Shown here: positions 43,187 to 51,936 of the stretch, piece after piece
Layout: the number at the start of each line of letters is the position of its first letter
Numbering within the stretch: the stretch's first letter is position 1
DNA from: Akkermansiaceae bacterium
Lineage (GTDB): Bacteria; Verrucomicrobiota; Verrucomicrobiia; Verrucomicrobiales; DEV007
Direction of reading: 5' to 3'
Assembly (NCBI GenBank): GCA_024233085.1
Contig: JACKQC010000010.1
Span: 127,188 to 191,187 of the forward strand
DNA: 64,000 nt
Notes under the pieces: generated by a model
What the model was told of the DNA's origin: nothing
The model's input: the letters and a program-made list of their open reading frames with translations, nothing else
Databases searched by the model: none
Made by a program: the position numbers and the translations under genes

Positions 43187-44053
43187 TCAGTCAAGCAATG
43201 GCTGCAGATTTTCCTGGCACCATTCGCCGTTTTGCAGCGTCACGCCGTCGGGGTCGTCGACGGCGACGTGGGCTTCGTCTTCGCAGATGATCCAGCCTTC
43301 GTAATGGCGCTGGACAAGCCACTCGGTGATGCGGTGAAAGTCGAGTTTGCCCGTCCCCATCTGCGACCACGGCTCGGGGCCGTTGCCGCTGAAATCCTTG
43401 TAATGGATGTGATTGACGAGGTGCTGCCACTTGTTGAGGGTCGCGATCACGTCCATGCCGCCGCGGGCGATGTGGCCGACGTCGGGCGTCCAACCGGTGA
43501 CGGAGGGATCGAGGCTGCTGAGCACCACGTCGTAATCCTCCTGGGTGCGCACGAGCGAGGCCGGCGGGCTGTTCGGGTGGTAGGAGCACTTGATCCCCTG
43601 ATCGGCGGCGCGTTTCGAGACGGCGTTGACGTTGCGCGCGACATTGAGCCGTCGGCGCTGCACGTCCTTGGCGCGGCCGCTGGGCAGGGTGACGGTGCCG
43701 AGCATGGCGCCGGGGAATTTTTTCAGCAGATCGATGGTGAAGTCGGCGGCCTCGCGTTCGTTGGGGGCCTCCTCATCGCCGTCCCAGGAGCAGACCAGGG
43801 CGAGACCGGCGAGTTCGACGCCGTGCTCATCGAGGGCGTCCTTGAGCCGGGAAGCGTCGCAGAAATCGCCGAGCCAGTATTTGCCGCAGCCGAGGGCGCT
43901 CTCGGAGATCTCCAGGACCATGGGCTCGATGCCCTTGAAGCCGGCCTGGGCGGCGACTTTGATCATGTGGTCGAGCTTGTTGTCGTAGGCCTTGCCGGTG
44001 CCCTGCATGAACCAGGTGTAAACTTCGGAGCCGAATCGGATGTTTGCTGCCAT
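43187..44053 (-). CDS. Sugar phosphate isomerase/epimerase-like TIM-barrel protein
   Basis: A 288-residue xylose-isomerase-like barrel protein. Family features are YTWFMQGTGKAYDN near the start, the metal/sugar site residues in GIKCSYHPN and WTPDVGHIARGG, HIHYKDFSG and the final acidic ligand in WIICEDEAH. Proteins of this type interconvert ketoses or inositol derivatives, and several act with Gfo/Idh dehydrogenases. It lies 78 bases after the alpha/beta hydrolase gene on the same strand. The substrate is unknown. Confidence 0.8.
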   Translation of the reverse strand: MAANIRFGSEVYTWFMQGTGKAYDNKLDHMIKVAAQAGFKGIEPMVLEISESALGCGKYWLGDFCDASRLKDALDEHGVELAGLALVCSWDGDEEAPNEREAADFTIDLLKKFPGAMLGTVTLPSGRAKDVQRRRLNVARNVNAVSKRAADQGIKCSYHPNSPPASLVRTQEDYDVVLSSLDPSVTGWTPDVGHIARGGMDVIATLNKWQHLVNHIHYKDFSGNGPEPWSQMGTGKLDFHRITEWLVQRHYEGWIICEDEAHVAVDDPDGVTLQNGEWCQENLQPLLD

Positions 44054-44131
44054 AGCGGGAAGGGAGGTTGGTTTCGGGTAGATGGATGTTTGGTTGATCG
44101 TATCGGAGGGAGAGGAAGGCGAATACAGGCC

Positions 44132-44935
44132 TCAATGGGCCAGCAGCCATTCGCGGACGCGGGGATTGAAGTCGTCCATCTTTTCCCAGTGAAAGGCGTG
44201 CCCCGCTCCGTCGTAGAAATGCCGGTCACAGCCCGGGATCGCGTCGGCGACTTCCTCGCCCATCCAGAGGGGGGTGAAAATGTCGTCCCTGCCGCCGATC
44301 ACGAGGCAGGGGCAGGAGATATTGCCGAGCTGGTCGAGCACGCTGTGGTTGACGCACGCGGCGGCCTGGCCCTCGAGTCCGTGGAGAGGCTGCGGGACGG
44401 GATTGTTCGCGAAATCCTCGCGTCCCTGCACCAGTCCCTGATAAGCCTCGTCATTGTCCCAGAAGGGTTTCGTAAAGATCAGCAACTGGATCCACTCGAG
44501 GAACTGGCGGTTGTCGAGGTGGGCCTTGCAATGCTTCATGTGGTTGAAAACCGAGGTCGCGTAACGGTCGCAACGCGCCCATGGGCACATGAGCACCGCG
44601 CTTTTGACCTTTTGCGGATGCCGCAGGGCCATCTGCTGCGCGATGATGCTGCCCATCGACACGCCGACGACGCGGGCCCGCTCGATGCCGAGCGCGTCCA
44701 TCAGTCCGGCGTAGTCGTCGGCGAACATTTCGCTGGAGTAGTCGCCGGGCGGCTTGTCGGAGAGGCCGACCCCGCGGTTGTCCGGCATGATGCAGCGGAA
44801 TTTCTCCGACCAATCGGCGGCGTGGGCGTCCCACACTTCGCCGCGGGCGGTGATGCCCATGATCATGATAAGCGGATCGCCCGAGCCGCGTTCCTCGTAA
44901 TACATTTCAATGCCGTTGGTTTGAATATGGGGCAT
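44132..44935 (-). CDS. Alpha/beta hydrolase
   Basis: A 267-residue hydrolase from the ATG at 44935; residues further upstream in the open frame are not hydrolase-like. The catalytic triad can be read as Ser in VVGVSMGSIIAQ, Asp in GGRDDIFTP and His in GAGHAFHWE. The oxyanion region is IMGITARGEVW. The best general match is to lactonases, esterases or carbon-carbon bond hydrolases of the 270-residue class. It is followed by a sugar-isomerase-like gene, which allows a lactone-hydrolase role in a sugar pathway, an inference from position only. Confidence 0.8.
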   Translation of the reverse strand: MPHIQTNGIEMYYEERGSGDPLIMIMGITARGEVWDAHAADWSEKFRCIMPDNRGVGLSDKPPGDYSSEMFADDYAGLMDALGIERARVVGVSMGSIIAQQMALRHPQKVKSAVLMCPWARCDRYATSVFNHMKHCKAHLDNRQFLEWIQLLIFTKPFWDNDEAYQGLVQGREDFANNPVPQPLHGLEGQAAACVNHSVLDQLGNISCPCLVIGGRDDIFTPLWMGEEVADAIPGCDRHFYDGAGHAFHWEKMDDFNPRVREWLLAH

Positions 44936-45673
44936 GGCGTGATGAGAGAAAGAATGGTGTGAAATCTGGGTGAACTTCGCCCCTCCGGCGGTCGGCTCTG
45001 GGCCCTGAATCTCCGCCCGGCGGGAAGCTTCCCTTTCTAGCGCACCGCCCGAGGCGCGCCAAGCCGTTTTTTGGAGAAAAACGCGCCATCCCGCCCGGTT
45101 GGGGCGGCGCGAAGTCCGGCGCCACGGGGATTCCCGCAGGAAGGCGCGCGCGCCCCGGAAAAGAATCCGACGGGCCACCGCGCTTGAGGCAGTCGCTTTC
45201 CTCTTCGCGCGGGACCCGCCGGATCGTTATTCCCTTGTTACTCAGATGGCAAACCAGAAAAAGCCCCGCCCATCCCGGCCACCGGCAAGTGCAGTGCCGG
45301 CGAACCGGGACGACGGAAGCACCCAAGAGCGAAGCTCGAGGTTTTCCCTGGCACGGGTCCTCCCGCCACGTCTCCTCCAGATGTCGCGGTCATGCCGTTC
45401 GCGGCTCCTCCAAAATCTGCGTTGCCCGCCGCCCCGCGAGCACCCGCGCGCTTCCCTCCCCGGAGGCGCGGCGTGTCGATCGGGAAAATCTGGCTGAAAC
45501 GGATCGGCATTCTATTTCTCCTGGCACCCCCAGAAGCGTAGAATTACGCGACCCGTTACGGGAATTTTTCATCGGGCCGAAAAAAGACTTTCCGACCGGC
45601 CAGAAAGGAACCCGGAAAAGCCGGCGGGAACCCGGCGCCAGGCTCTCGAACCCGAATCGGCCGGGAGCGCGCC
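44936..45673. other. Long intergenic region without a supported gene
   Basis: About 740 bases separate two minus-strand genes. Several frames are open on both strands, but their translations are Arg/Pro/Ser-rich with no motif, signal peptide or ribosome-binding site and no match in style to neighbouring proteins. I see no tRNA, repeat element or clear promoter. The part near 45674 is followed by the stop of the sigma factor gene; the part near 44936 should hold the promoter of the hydrolase gene. Confidence 0.5.
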
Positions 45674-46402
45674 TCAGTTGAAGAGGCTCAGCAGATAGGC
45701 CAGCTCCTCGTCCACGTCCGCGTGGGGACCGAGGGTTTCGCGCAGTTCGCGGCGCACTTCGAGCCGGTATTGCTGGCGAAACCGGGAAACCGTCACCCGG
45801 GTGGTCTCGATCGATTGCCCGATCTGTCGCGCGACCTCCGCGTAGTCCGGCGCCTGGCCGCCCGCGTCGAGAAAGGGGGCCAGAATTTCGAAAAGCTTGC
45901 CTTTTCCGCCCTTCTCGAGGGATTCACGCACCCGGTCCATCGCCCGCTCGAGGACCGAGATGGCGAAATGCCGGTCGAAGGCCCGTTCCGGGGAAAACTC
46001 GTCGCCGGCCACCTCGCGAAACTGGCTTTCCATGACCTCCGGATCCATGGAAACGACGCCGTTCCTGCCGCCGCGCTTTTGCGCCCACTGCTCCCGCAAT
46101 CCGTCCAGGGCGAAATGCCGGAACGCCGTCCGAATGAAGGTGCGGAATTTCCCCTGCTCGGCGGTCGGCTTGCCGAGATCGCCGCGCGCCAGCATCATGG
46201 AAAAAAACCCCTGCGTCAGGTCCTCCGCGTCGGCCGGCGAATGTCCCAGCTTGCGGGCAAAGGTGTAAACGGCCGGCCAATACGCCCGGCAGAGCGCCTC
46301 GAGCGCCAGCGAGCGCACCGAGTCGTCCTCGGCCCCCGCGCGGATCACCATGCTCCACTGGGTCGGCGGAAATTCCTGATCGTCGTGCTTCGCGCTGTCC
46401 AT
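45674..46402 (-). CDS. ECF-like sigma-70 family sigma factor of the PVC kinase-linked type
   Basis: A 242-residue sigma factor. Region 2 reads LCRAYWPAVYTFARKLGHSP then ADAEDLTQGFFSMML, the form found in Planctomycetes and Verrucomicrobia, with FPPTQWSMV as opening signature. A helix-turn-helix of region 4 (PDYAEVARQIGQSIETTRVT followed by VSRFRQQYR) ends the protein. No anti-sigma factor is adjacent. It is divergent from a Ser/Thr kinase with 177 bases between, and in these phyla such sigma factors are commonly encoded next to kinases that are thought to control them by phosphorylation. The regulatory link here is inferred. Confidence 0.87.
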   Translation of the reverse strand: MDSAKHDDQEFPPTQWSMVIRAGAEDDSVRSLALEALCRAYWPAVYTFARKLGHSPADAEDLTQGFFSMMLARGDLGKPTAEQGKFRTFIRTAFRHFALDGLREQWAQKRGGRNGVVSMDPEVMESQFREVAGDEFSPERAFDRHFAISVLERAMDRVRESLEKGGKGKLFEILAPFLDAGGQAPDYAEVARQIGQSIETTRVTVSRFRQQYRLEVRRELRETLGPHADVDEELAYLLSLFN

Positions 46403-46579
46403 CGTTTCCCGGCGTGCCAGAAACCGGGACCCTTTCCCGGTCGTTTCGATTCCAAAAAACTCAGCCGTTTTCCGCGCGAATCAAGCCGCGATTTTTTCGA
46501 CGGGATTTTTTGACAAACGACCTTTCAAAAGCCAACGAAGGATTTCCGTCGCCACGACATCGCCCCGGCTCCCCCGCGC

Positions 46580-47860
46580 ATGGAAAACGAAGATCCAGCG
46601 TCCTCCCCGCCCGCCGACTCAAAGCCCCTCGGCGGGTTGAACCCCGGCGGCCTGCTCCGGGGCGTGGCCGAGACTGACTCCTCCGCGTCCACCGGCTCCG
46701 GCGGCACGGGCGGCTGGCTGCCCCCCACCCCGGACGAACTGGACGCCTCCATCGACGTGTTCGAGGTGCGACGGCTCATCGGCCGCGGGGGCATGGGAGC
46801 GGTTTACGAGGCCCGGCAGGTCGCGCTCGGCCGCGTGGTGGCGATCAAGATTCTCCCGAAGGAACTGAGCACCAACCCCGCCTTCGCCAAGCGCTTTCGG
46901 CGCGAGGCCCGCGCCCTGGCCATGCTCCAGCACCCCGGCATCGTCGCCGTGCACGACTTCGGCCAGACGACCGACGGCATTCTCTACCTCGTAATGGAGT
47001 ACGTGAACGGCTCGCACCTCGGCGGTGTCATCCGGTCGGGCGCCCTCGACTACCCGGCCAAACTGCGACTCGTCCTCAGGGTCTGCGACGCCCTCGCCTA
47101 CGCCCACCGCCAGGGCTTTGTCCATCGCGACATCAAGCCGGCCAATATCCTCGTCAACCGCGACGGCGACCCGAAACTCGCCGACTTCGGCCTGGCCCGG
47201 CTCAACTCCCCCGATCCGCTCGGCGACACCGCGCCCGAGCCGGCCGACGACGCTCCCGGCGAGTCCGGGGACCGGGACCCGTCCACCCCGCGCCAGTCCG
47301 GAATCCTCGCCGACATCAGCTTCGAAATCCGCACCCCGCTGAACACCATCATCGGCTACAGCGAGATGCTCGAGGAGGAGGCCCATGCCACGGGACTCAC
47401 CGACCTCGCCGAGGACCTGAAACGCATTCGCGACGCCGGCCGCCACGTGCTGTCGCTCATCAACCGCAAGCTCGAGGACGACCCCGGCTTTTCCGCGGAG
47501 TTTCTGCGCCTCCTCAACGACGCCCTCGACGGGCCGGCCCTCGCCGACATGACCCTCAGCGGCGCCGTCGTCGGCACCACCGACTACATGGCGCCGGAGC
47601 AATTTCAGGACGGAGCGACCATCGACCGCCGCACCGATCTCTACGCGCTCGGGGTGGTCCTCTACGAGCTGCTCACCGGACAACGGCCGCGCGGAAACTG
47701 GAAACCTCCGTCAACCCTGGATCCCGCCATCGATCCCCTGATCGACGGCCTGGTCAGTCGCGCGCTCGAGCCCCGCCCGGAGGATCGGCAGGAATCGGTG
47801 GAGGAATTCCGCGCCGTGCTGCTGGAGTCCCTCGATCGCGCGCCGCAAACGCCCCACTAA
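46580..47860 (+). CDS. Ser/Thr protein kinase with a HisKA-like insertion in its activation segment
   Basis: A 426-residue protein. Kinase motifs are the Gly loop GRGGMGAVYEA (69-79), Lys90 (VAIK), HRDIKPANIL (182-191), DFG (202-204), GTTDYMAPEQF (332-342) and the C-lobe DRRTDLYALGVVLYELLTG (349-367). Between DFG and GTTDY, about 127 residues replace the usual 20-25. That insert has an acidic Pro-rich linker (209-240) and then residues 241-300, ILADISFEIRTPLNTIIGYS followed by EMLEEEAHATGL, DLKRIRDAG and HVLSLINRKL. This is the dimerisation helix pair of histidine kinases, in which SHEIRTPLN has become SFEIRTPLN, so the phospho-accepting His is Phe248. No ATPase domain of histidine-kinase type and no membrane segment follow. 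All parts are in one frame. Confidence 0.9.
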   Translation: MENEDPASSPPADSKPLGGLNPGGLLRGVAETDSSASTGSGGTGGWLPPTPDELDASIDVFEVRRLIGRGGMGAVYEARQVALGRVVAIKILPKELSTNPAFAKRFRREARALAMLQHPGIVAVHDFGQTTDGILYLVMEYVNGSHLGGVIRSGALDYPAKLRLVLRVCDALAYAHRQGFVHRDIKPANILVNRDGDPKLADFGLARLNSPDPLGDTAPEPADDAPGESGDRDPSTPRQSGILADISFEIRTPLNTIIGYSEMLEEEAHATGLTDLAEDLKRIRDAGRHVLSLINRKLEDDPGFSAEFLRLLNDALDGPALADMTLSGAVVGTTDYMAPEQFQDGATIDRRTDLYALGVVLYELLTGQRPRGNWKPPSTLDPAIDPLIDGLVSRALEPRPEDRQESVEEFRAVLLESLDRAPQTPH

Positions 47861-47861
47861 C

Positions 47862-47894
47862 CAACAGGGTATGGTCGCCGACCCAACCCTGTTG
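47862..47894. repeat. Inverted CAACAGGGT element between the Ser/Thr kinase and hybrid histidine kinase genes
   Basis: CAACAGGGTA (47862-47871) and AACCCTGTTG (47885-47894) are inverted with 23 bp between unit starts and ATGGTCGCCGACCC-type spacing. They begin directly after the kinase stop and lie between convergent genes, suiting a shared terminator. Confidence 0.7.
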
Positions 47895-47920
47895 GGTCGC
47901 GCCACCGCTCCGGCGGGGCC

Positions 47921-50587
47921 TCACGCGGCGCGCCGGGTGTCGTCGAGCACTTTGCGGACCGTTTCGGCCATCTGCTCGATGCGGTAGGGCTTCTGAACGA
48001 AGCCCTCGGGACAGGCGCCGGTTTCGGCCTCGAATTCCTTGAGATCGAGCAAATACCCGCTGCAGATCAGCACCGGCACGTAGGGATGCTCGGCACGGAG
48101 GCGGCGGAAGCATTCCTTTCCCGAAAGAATCGGCATCGTCAGATCGAGCAGGACGAGATCGATCTCGTCGGCGCGCTCGGCGTGAATGCGGAGGGCTTCC
48201 TCGCCGTCGCGGGCCACCAGGATGCGGTAGCCGAGGCGCTTCAGCAGCGTCTCGGCGACGGTGCGGACGACGTCCTCGTCGTCGACGAGCAGAACGGTCT
48301 CGCCGTGGGCGTGGGTGTCGATCCGGGGCGCGCTCTGTTCGACGCGCGGCTGGGCCTCGGCCACGATGCTGCGGGGCAGGAAGATGTCGAAGCGGGTGCC
48401 TTTCCCGGCGGTGGACTGGAAGGAAATCCAGCCGCCGAGTTGCTTGGCGATCCCGAAGCAGGTGGCGAGGCCGAGGCCGGTGCCCTTGCCCTGTTCCTTG
48501 GTGGTGAAAAACGGCTCGAAGATGCGGCTCTGGATCTCGGGGGGGATGCCGTCGCCGTTGTCCTCGACGGAAAGACACAGAAACTCGCCCGGCTTGGCGT
48601 CGGCGGAAAAGCGCCGCTCGTCGTCCCCCACGATCCGGTTCGCGGCGCGAAAGACGATCCGTCCGCCGCCGGACATGGCGTCCTTGGCGTTGACGGCCAT
48701 GTTCATCAGGACCTGGCTGAGCAGGTTGGAGTCCGCCATGACCATCCAGGCGTCGTCCTGGAGGTCGAGCGACAGTTCGATGGACGGATCGATCGAGGCC
48801 GCGAGCAGGTCCCGGACTTCGCGGACCACCTCGCCGGCGGCGCAGGGCTTGAGATTCATGTGGCTGCGGCGCGAGAACCCGAGCAACTGTTTGACCAGCT
48901 CGCTGGCGCGCTCCCCGGCCTGAAGGGCGAAGCGAAGGTTTTCCCGGGAACGGAAGGCGCGGGCCTCGGCCAGCTCCATCTGGACGATGGAGAGATTTCC
49001 CATGATTCCGGTGAGGAGATTGTTGAAATCGTGGGCGACGCCGCCGGCCAACTGGCCGACCGCCTCCATCTTTTGCGCCTGGCGGAGACTGTCGCGGAGA
49101 TCGTATTCCTCGGTCAAATCCCACAGGGACCAGACTTTGCCGATGTCGCGGTCGTTCCGGCCGCGAATGGGCGCCACGTGAAAGCCGAGGACGCGCCGCC
49201 GGGGGGCGGAAAGCTCGATCACGCCCTCGTGGCTGAGATCGCTGTCGTGGGCGCGGTTCAGGATGTCGCGCACGTTGTCGGGCGATTCGCCGAGCGCCGA
49301 GATTTGCTCGAGCACCCGGTCCATGGAACGCCCGGAGATTTGGTCGCTCGCCATTCCGAGATAGCCCAACATCCCCTGACTGACCAGGATGACCCGGCCC
49401 TCGGCGTCCTCGGCAATGAAGCCGTCCCCGGTGCAATCGAGGGCGGCCTTGAGCTGGGCGCCGGTTTTTTCGAGTTCTTCCTGCGAGCGGCGCAGGCTCT
49501 CGGTGCGGGACTGGACCAGCCGCTCGAGGCCGCCCCGGTGATCCTTGAGATCGGCGACCATCTGATTGAAGGAATAGGCGAGGTCGCGGGCCTCCAGCGA
49601 CCCGTCGCCGTCGGCGCGGACCTCGAGATCGCCCGCGGCGACCCTCCGGGCGGTGCGGCTCAGCTCCACCAGCGGCCGGGAAAGCCGCTCGCTGACGTAG
49701 TATCCGAGCACCCACGCCACGAACATCGTCAGCACCGTCACTCCCAGCAGGATGGCCTTTGAGCGGCTCATCAGCGCCTGAACCTCGCTCAGCGGCTGCG
49801 TCGCGATCAGCACCCAGGGCCGGCCGACCCGCGTCTCGGCGGGGGTGAGAATTTCCGCGGAATAGAGATGACGGACGCCGGAGAGATCGGTGTAAATGCC
49901 GGTGGGCGCCTGGATCCAGCGATCCAGCCGCCAGTCGTCGTTGAAATCGTCGAGAAGCCTGGCATCGGACTCGTCGGACAGGAGTTTTCCCCAGGAATCG
50001 ACCAGCACCACGCGCCCCCGCTCCCCGAGCGAGACGGACCGCACGAGGCGGGAGATGCGGTCGAATTTCAGCCGGGCGAGGATCACGTTTTCGACCTTTC
50101 CGCCTTCGGCGAGCACGGGGAGATAAACCGAGAGATGGAGCCCCTCCTTCCCCACCTCGCGGTGGGGCCGGGCGATCGCGACCTCGCCGGCGACGGCGGA
50201 CTTGAACCAGTCGGTGTATTCCCGGTATTCGGGATGAGCCGAGGTGGTGGAGGTAATCAGGTACCCTTCCCGGTCATAGAGGCTGATGTCCGAGAAGACC
50301 TCGTAGATGCCCACCAGCCGGCGCATTTCGGACAGGCGCGCCTCGGCCGTCGCCGTTGTGTCGGAAAGAAAGCGGTTGGTCTGAAGGGAACGGAGATCGT
50401 GCGCGGCGCCCTCCATCAGTTCGGCGACATGGCTGCCGAGCGCGCGGTTGATCTGCTCGATCTTTTCGAACTCGGAACTCTTGATCGCCCGTCCCACCTG
50501 CGAATCCGAAAGGAAGAAGAGCACCCCCAGCGGGATGAGCCCCGTCAGGATGAGGGCGCCCAGAACGCGGTTGCGAATGGAGTACAT
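47921..50587 (-). CDS. Membrane-bound hybrid histidine kinase with C-terminal receiver
   Basis: An 888-residue sensor. Layout: membrane helix 8-27, outer sensor domain about 30-275 (Cache-like, with ISLYDREGYLITSTT), membrane helix 277-297, HAMP 298-350, PAS-like 375-495, dimerisation helix with GGVAHDFNNLL (His519), ATPase domain (N-box near Asn633, VEDNGDGIP, EPFFTTKEQGKGTGLGLA) and a receiver from about 764 with Asp769-Asp770, phospho-acceptor Asp815 (VLLDLTMP) and Lys866. It should sense an extracellular signal and pass phosphate to its own receiver; no separate output gene is adjacent. It is encoded 48 bases after a PotD-like lipoprotein gene, which may supply its ligand. Confidence 0.92.
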   Translation of the reverse strand: MYSIRNRVLGALILTGLIPLGVLFFLSDSQVGRAIKSSEFEKIEQINRALGSHVAELMEGAAHDLRSLQTNRFLSDTTATAEARLSEMRRLVGIYEVFSDISLYDREGYLITSTTSAHPEYREYTDWFKSAVAGEVAIARPHREVGKEGLHLSVYLPVLAEGGKVENVILARLKFDRISRLVRSVSLGERGRVVLVDSWGKLLSDESDARLLDDFNDDWRLDRWIQAPTGIYTDLSGVRHLYSAEILTPAETRVGRPWVLIATQPLSEVQALMSRSKAILLGVTVLTMFVAWVLGYYVSERLSRPLVELSRTARRVAAGDLEVRADGDGSLEARDLAYSFNQMVADLKDHRGGLERLVQSRTESLRRSQEELEKTGAQLKAALDCTGDGFIAEDAEGRVILVSQGMLGYLGMASDQISGRSMDRVLEQISALGESPDNVRDILNRAHDSDLSHEGVIELSAPRRRVLGFHVAPIRGRNDRDIGKVWSLWDLTEEYDLRDSLRQAQKMEAVGQLAGGVAHDFNNLLTGIMGNLSIVQMELAEARAFRSRENLRFALQAGERASELVKQLLGFSRRSHMNLKPCAAGEVVREVRDLLAASIDPSIELSLDLQDDAWMVMADSNLLSQVLMNMAVNAKDAMSGGGRIVFRAANRIVGDDERRFSADAKPGEFLCLSVEDNGDGIPPEIQSRIFEPFFTTKEQGKGTGLGLATCFGIAKQLGGWISFQSTAGKGTRFDIFLPRSIVAEAQPRVEQSAPRIDTHAHGETVLLVDDEDVVRTVAETLLKRLGYRILVARDGEEALRIHAERADEIDLVLLDLTMPILSGKECFRRLRAEHPYVPVLICSGYLLDLKEFEAETGACPEGFVQKPYRIEQMAETVRKVLDDTRRAA

Positions 50588-50635
50588 CGGTTCGTGCCGG
50601 TTGGGGGCGGATTCTGAACATTCGAGGGCTTCCTC

Positions 50636-51829
50636 TCACCGCGCATCGCCGACCACTTCTCCCGTCTCGATCAGCTTCGAGACGCGAACCGCGTCCGTGT
50701 TGCCGCCAAGTGCGACGGGAACGCCGCTGGCCGCGTCGAGGACGCGCTTCATGCCCTGGTTGGTGACCTCGATCCGCTCCTCGCTGGGGCGGGGATGAAA
50801 CGCGCACCGGTCCAGCACCTCGGACAGGGGAAAAATGGCCGCGTCGGCGAGGAGTTCCTCGTTGAGCATCGGCAGGGCCTTCTCGTTTGGCGTGGCGTAC
50901 CAGAGGAAGTTGGCGTTGCGCGCGGCGATCTCCGGACGGGAGATGAAGTCGATAAACGCGTGGGCGCCCTCGACGTGGCCCGATTCACGCGGGATCGCGA
51001 AGCTGTCCATCCAGATCGGGGCGCCCTCGCGCGGAATAAAATACGCGATGCGGTCATCCTCCTCGGCGATCACGGCGGCGTCGCCGCTGTAGATCAGCGC
51101 CGCCCAGCACTGGCCGGCGATCAGGCGATCCTTGATGTCCTCGAGCGAATGCAGCTCGATGCGATTTCCCCGGACCTTCGACTCCAGAAAGCGAACCGCT
51201 TCCTCGATTTCTTCCCCGGAGCGAGTGTCGATCTTCTGGCCCAGAGTCAGAAGAGCGGCGGCGAAGACGTCGTCCTTTTCGTCCATGAGCGCGACGTGGC
51301 CGGCATATTCATCCTTCCAAAGGAGATTCCAGCTTTCCTCGGGCTCGGCGATAAGATCCGAACGGTAGGCGATCATCGACGTTCCCCAGAGATAGGGCAC
51401 CGAAAAACGGTTCCCGGGATCGAATTCCTGATCCAGGTAACGGGAGGAGAAATTGGCCAGGCCCGGCAGCCGCTCCCGCTCGATTTCCCGCAGTTGTTTC
51501 ACCTCGATCATCTCGGCCAGGGTCACATCGTCGATCACAATGACGTCGTAACGGCCGGGATTGGAGAGGATTTTGCCGTTCATCTCCCCGAGATTCTGGT
51601 AGTAATCGAAGGCCACTCCGATTCCCGACTCCTCCTCGAAGGCGGCGATGACCTCCGGAGCGAAATACTCCTCCCAGGTCAGAATCGTGATCGTTTCCGG
51701 ACCGTCGGAGCGGGACGATGCCGCGCGATCGGACTCCGAGGCGGCATCCTTTTCGCCACAGGCGGAGAACAGGCAGACGCCCCCCATCAGAATGAGAAAA
51801 CGAGAGATTGGCCGAAGATAATTTTTCAT
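50636..51829 (-). CDS. Polyamine-type (PotD/PotF-like) binding lipoprotein
   Basis: A 397-residue lipoprotein with lipobox CLFSAC (Cys24) and a Ser-rich linker. Solute-binding motifs of the spermidine/putrescine class are ITILTWEEYFAPEVIAAFEE, YDVIVIDDVTLAEM, FSVPYLWGTSMIAYR, CWAALIYSGDAAVIAEED and FIPREGAPIWMDSFAIP. The acidic and aromatic residues that grip polyamines seem partly present. No potABC permease or ATPase genes are adjacent. Instead the next gene is a hybrid histidine kinase, so the protein may serve as a sensing partner rather than, or besides, transport. Divergent from the SET-domain gene across an AT-rich gap. Confidence 0.85.
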   Translation of the reverse strand: MKNYLRPISRFLILMGGVCLFSACGEKDAASESDRAASSRSDGPETITILTWEEYFAPEVIAAFEEESGIGVAFDYYQNLGEMNGKILSNPGRYDVIVIDDVTLAEMIEVKQLREIERERLPGLANFSSRYLDQEFDPGNRFSVPYLWGTSMIAYRSDLIAEPEESWNLLWKDEYAGHVALMDEKDDVFAAALLTLGQKIDTRSGEEIEEAVRFLESKVRGNRIELHSLEDIKDRLIAGQCWAALIYSGDAAVIAEEDDRIAYFIPREGAPIWMDSFAIPRESGHVEGAHAFIDFISRPEIAARNANFLWYATPNEKALPMLNEELLADAAIFPLSEVLDRCAFHPRPSEERIEVTNQGMKRVLDAASGVPVALGGNTDAVRVSKLIETGEVVGDAR

Positions 51830-51936
51830 GATATTTTGGATTAATTAATTAATTCCATAATTTCCATAAATTTTCAACCAAAAATTTAGATATTTTATGC
51901 GTGACGATGGTTAATTTTTCGCAATAATCGCAAATC

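Noticed and set aside
45184..45681. An open frame of 165 residues in the gap before the sigma factor
   Set aside because: It is Arg/Ser/Pro-rich, has no motif, signal or ribosome-binding site and overlaps the end of the sigma factor gene.
47209..47580. Idea that the kinase insert comes from a frameshift or a mis-joined neighbouring gene
   Set aside because: The reading frame is continuous, both flanks are kinase motifs in correct order, and the adjacent histidine kinase has a different dimerisation sequence (GGVAHDFNNLL), so it is not a copied piece of it.
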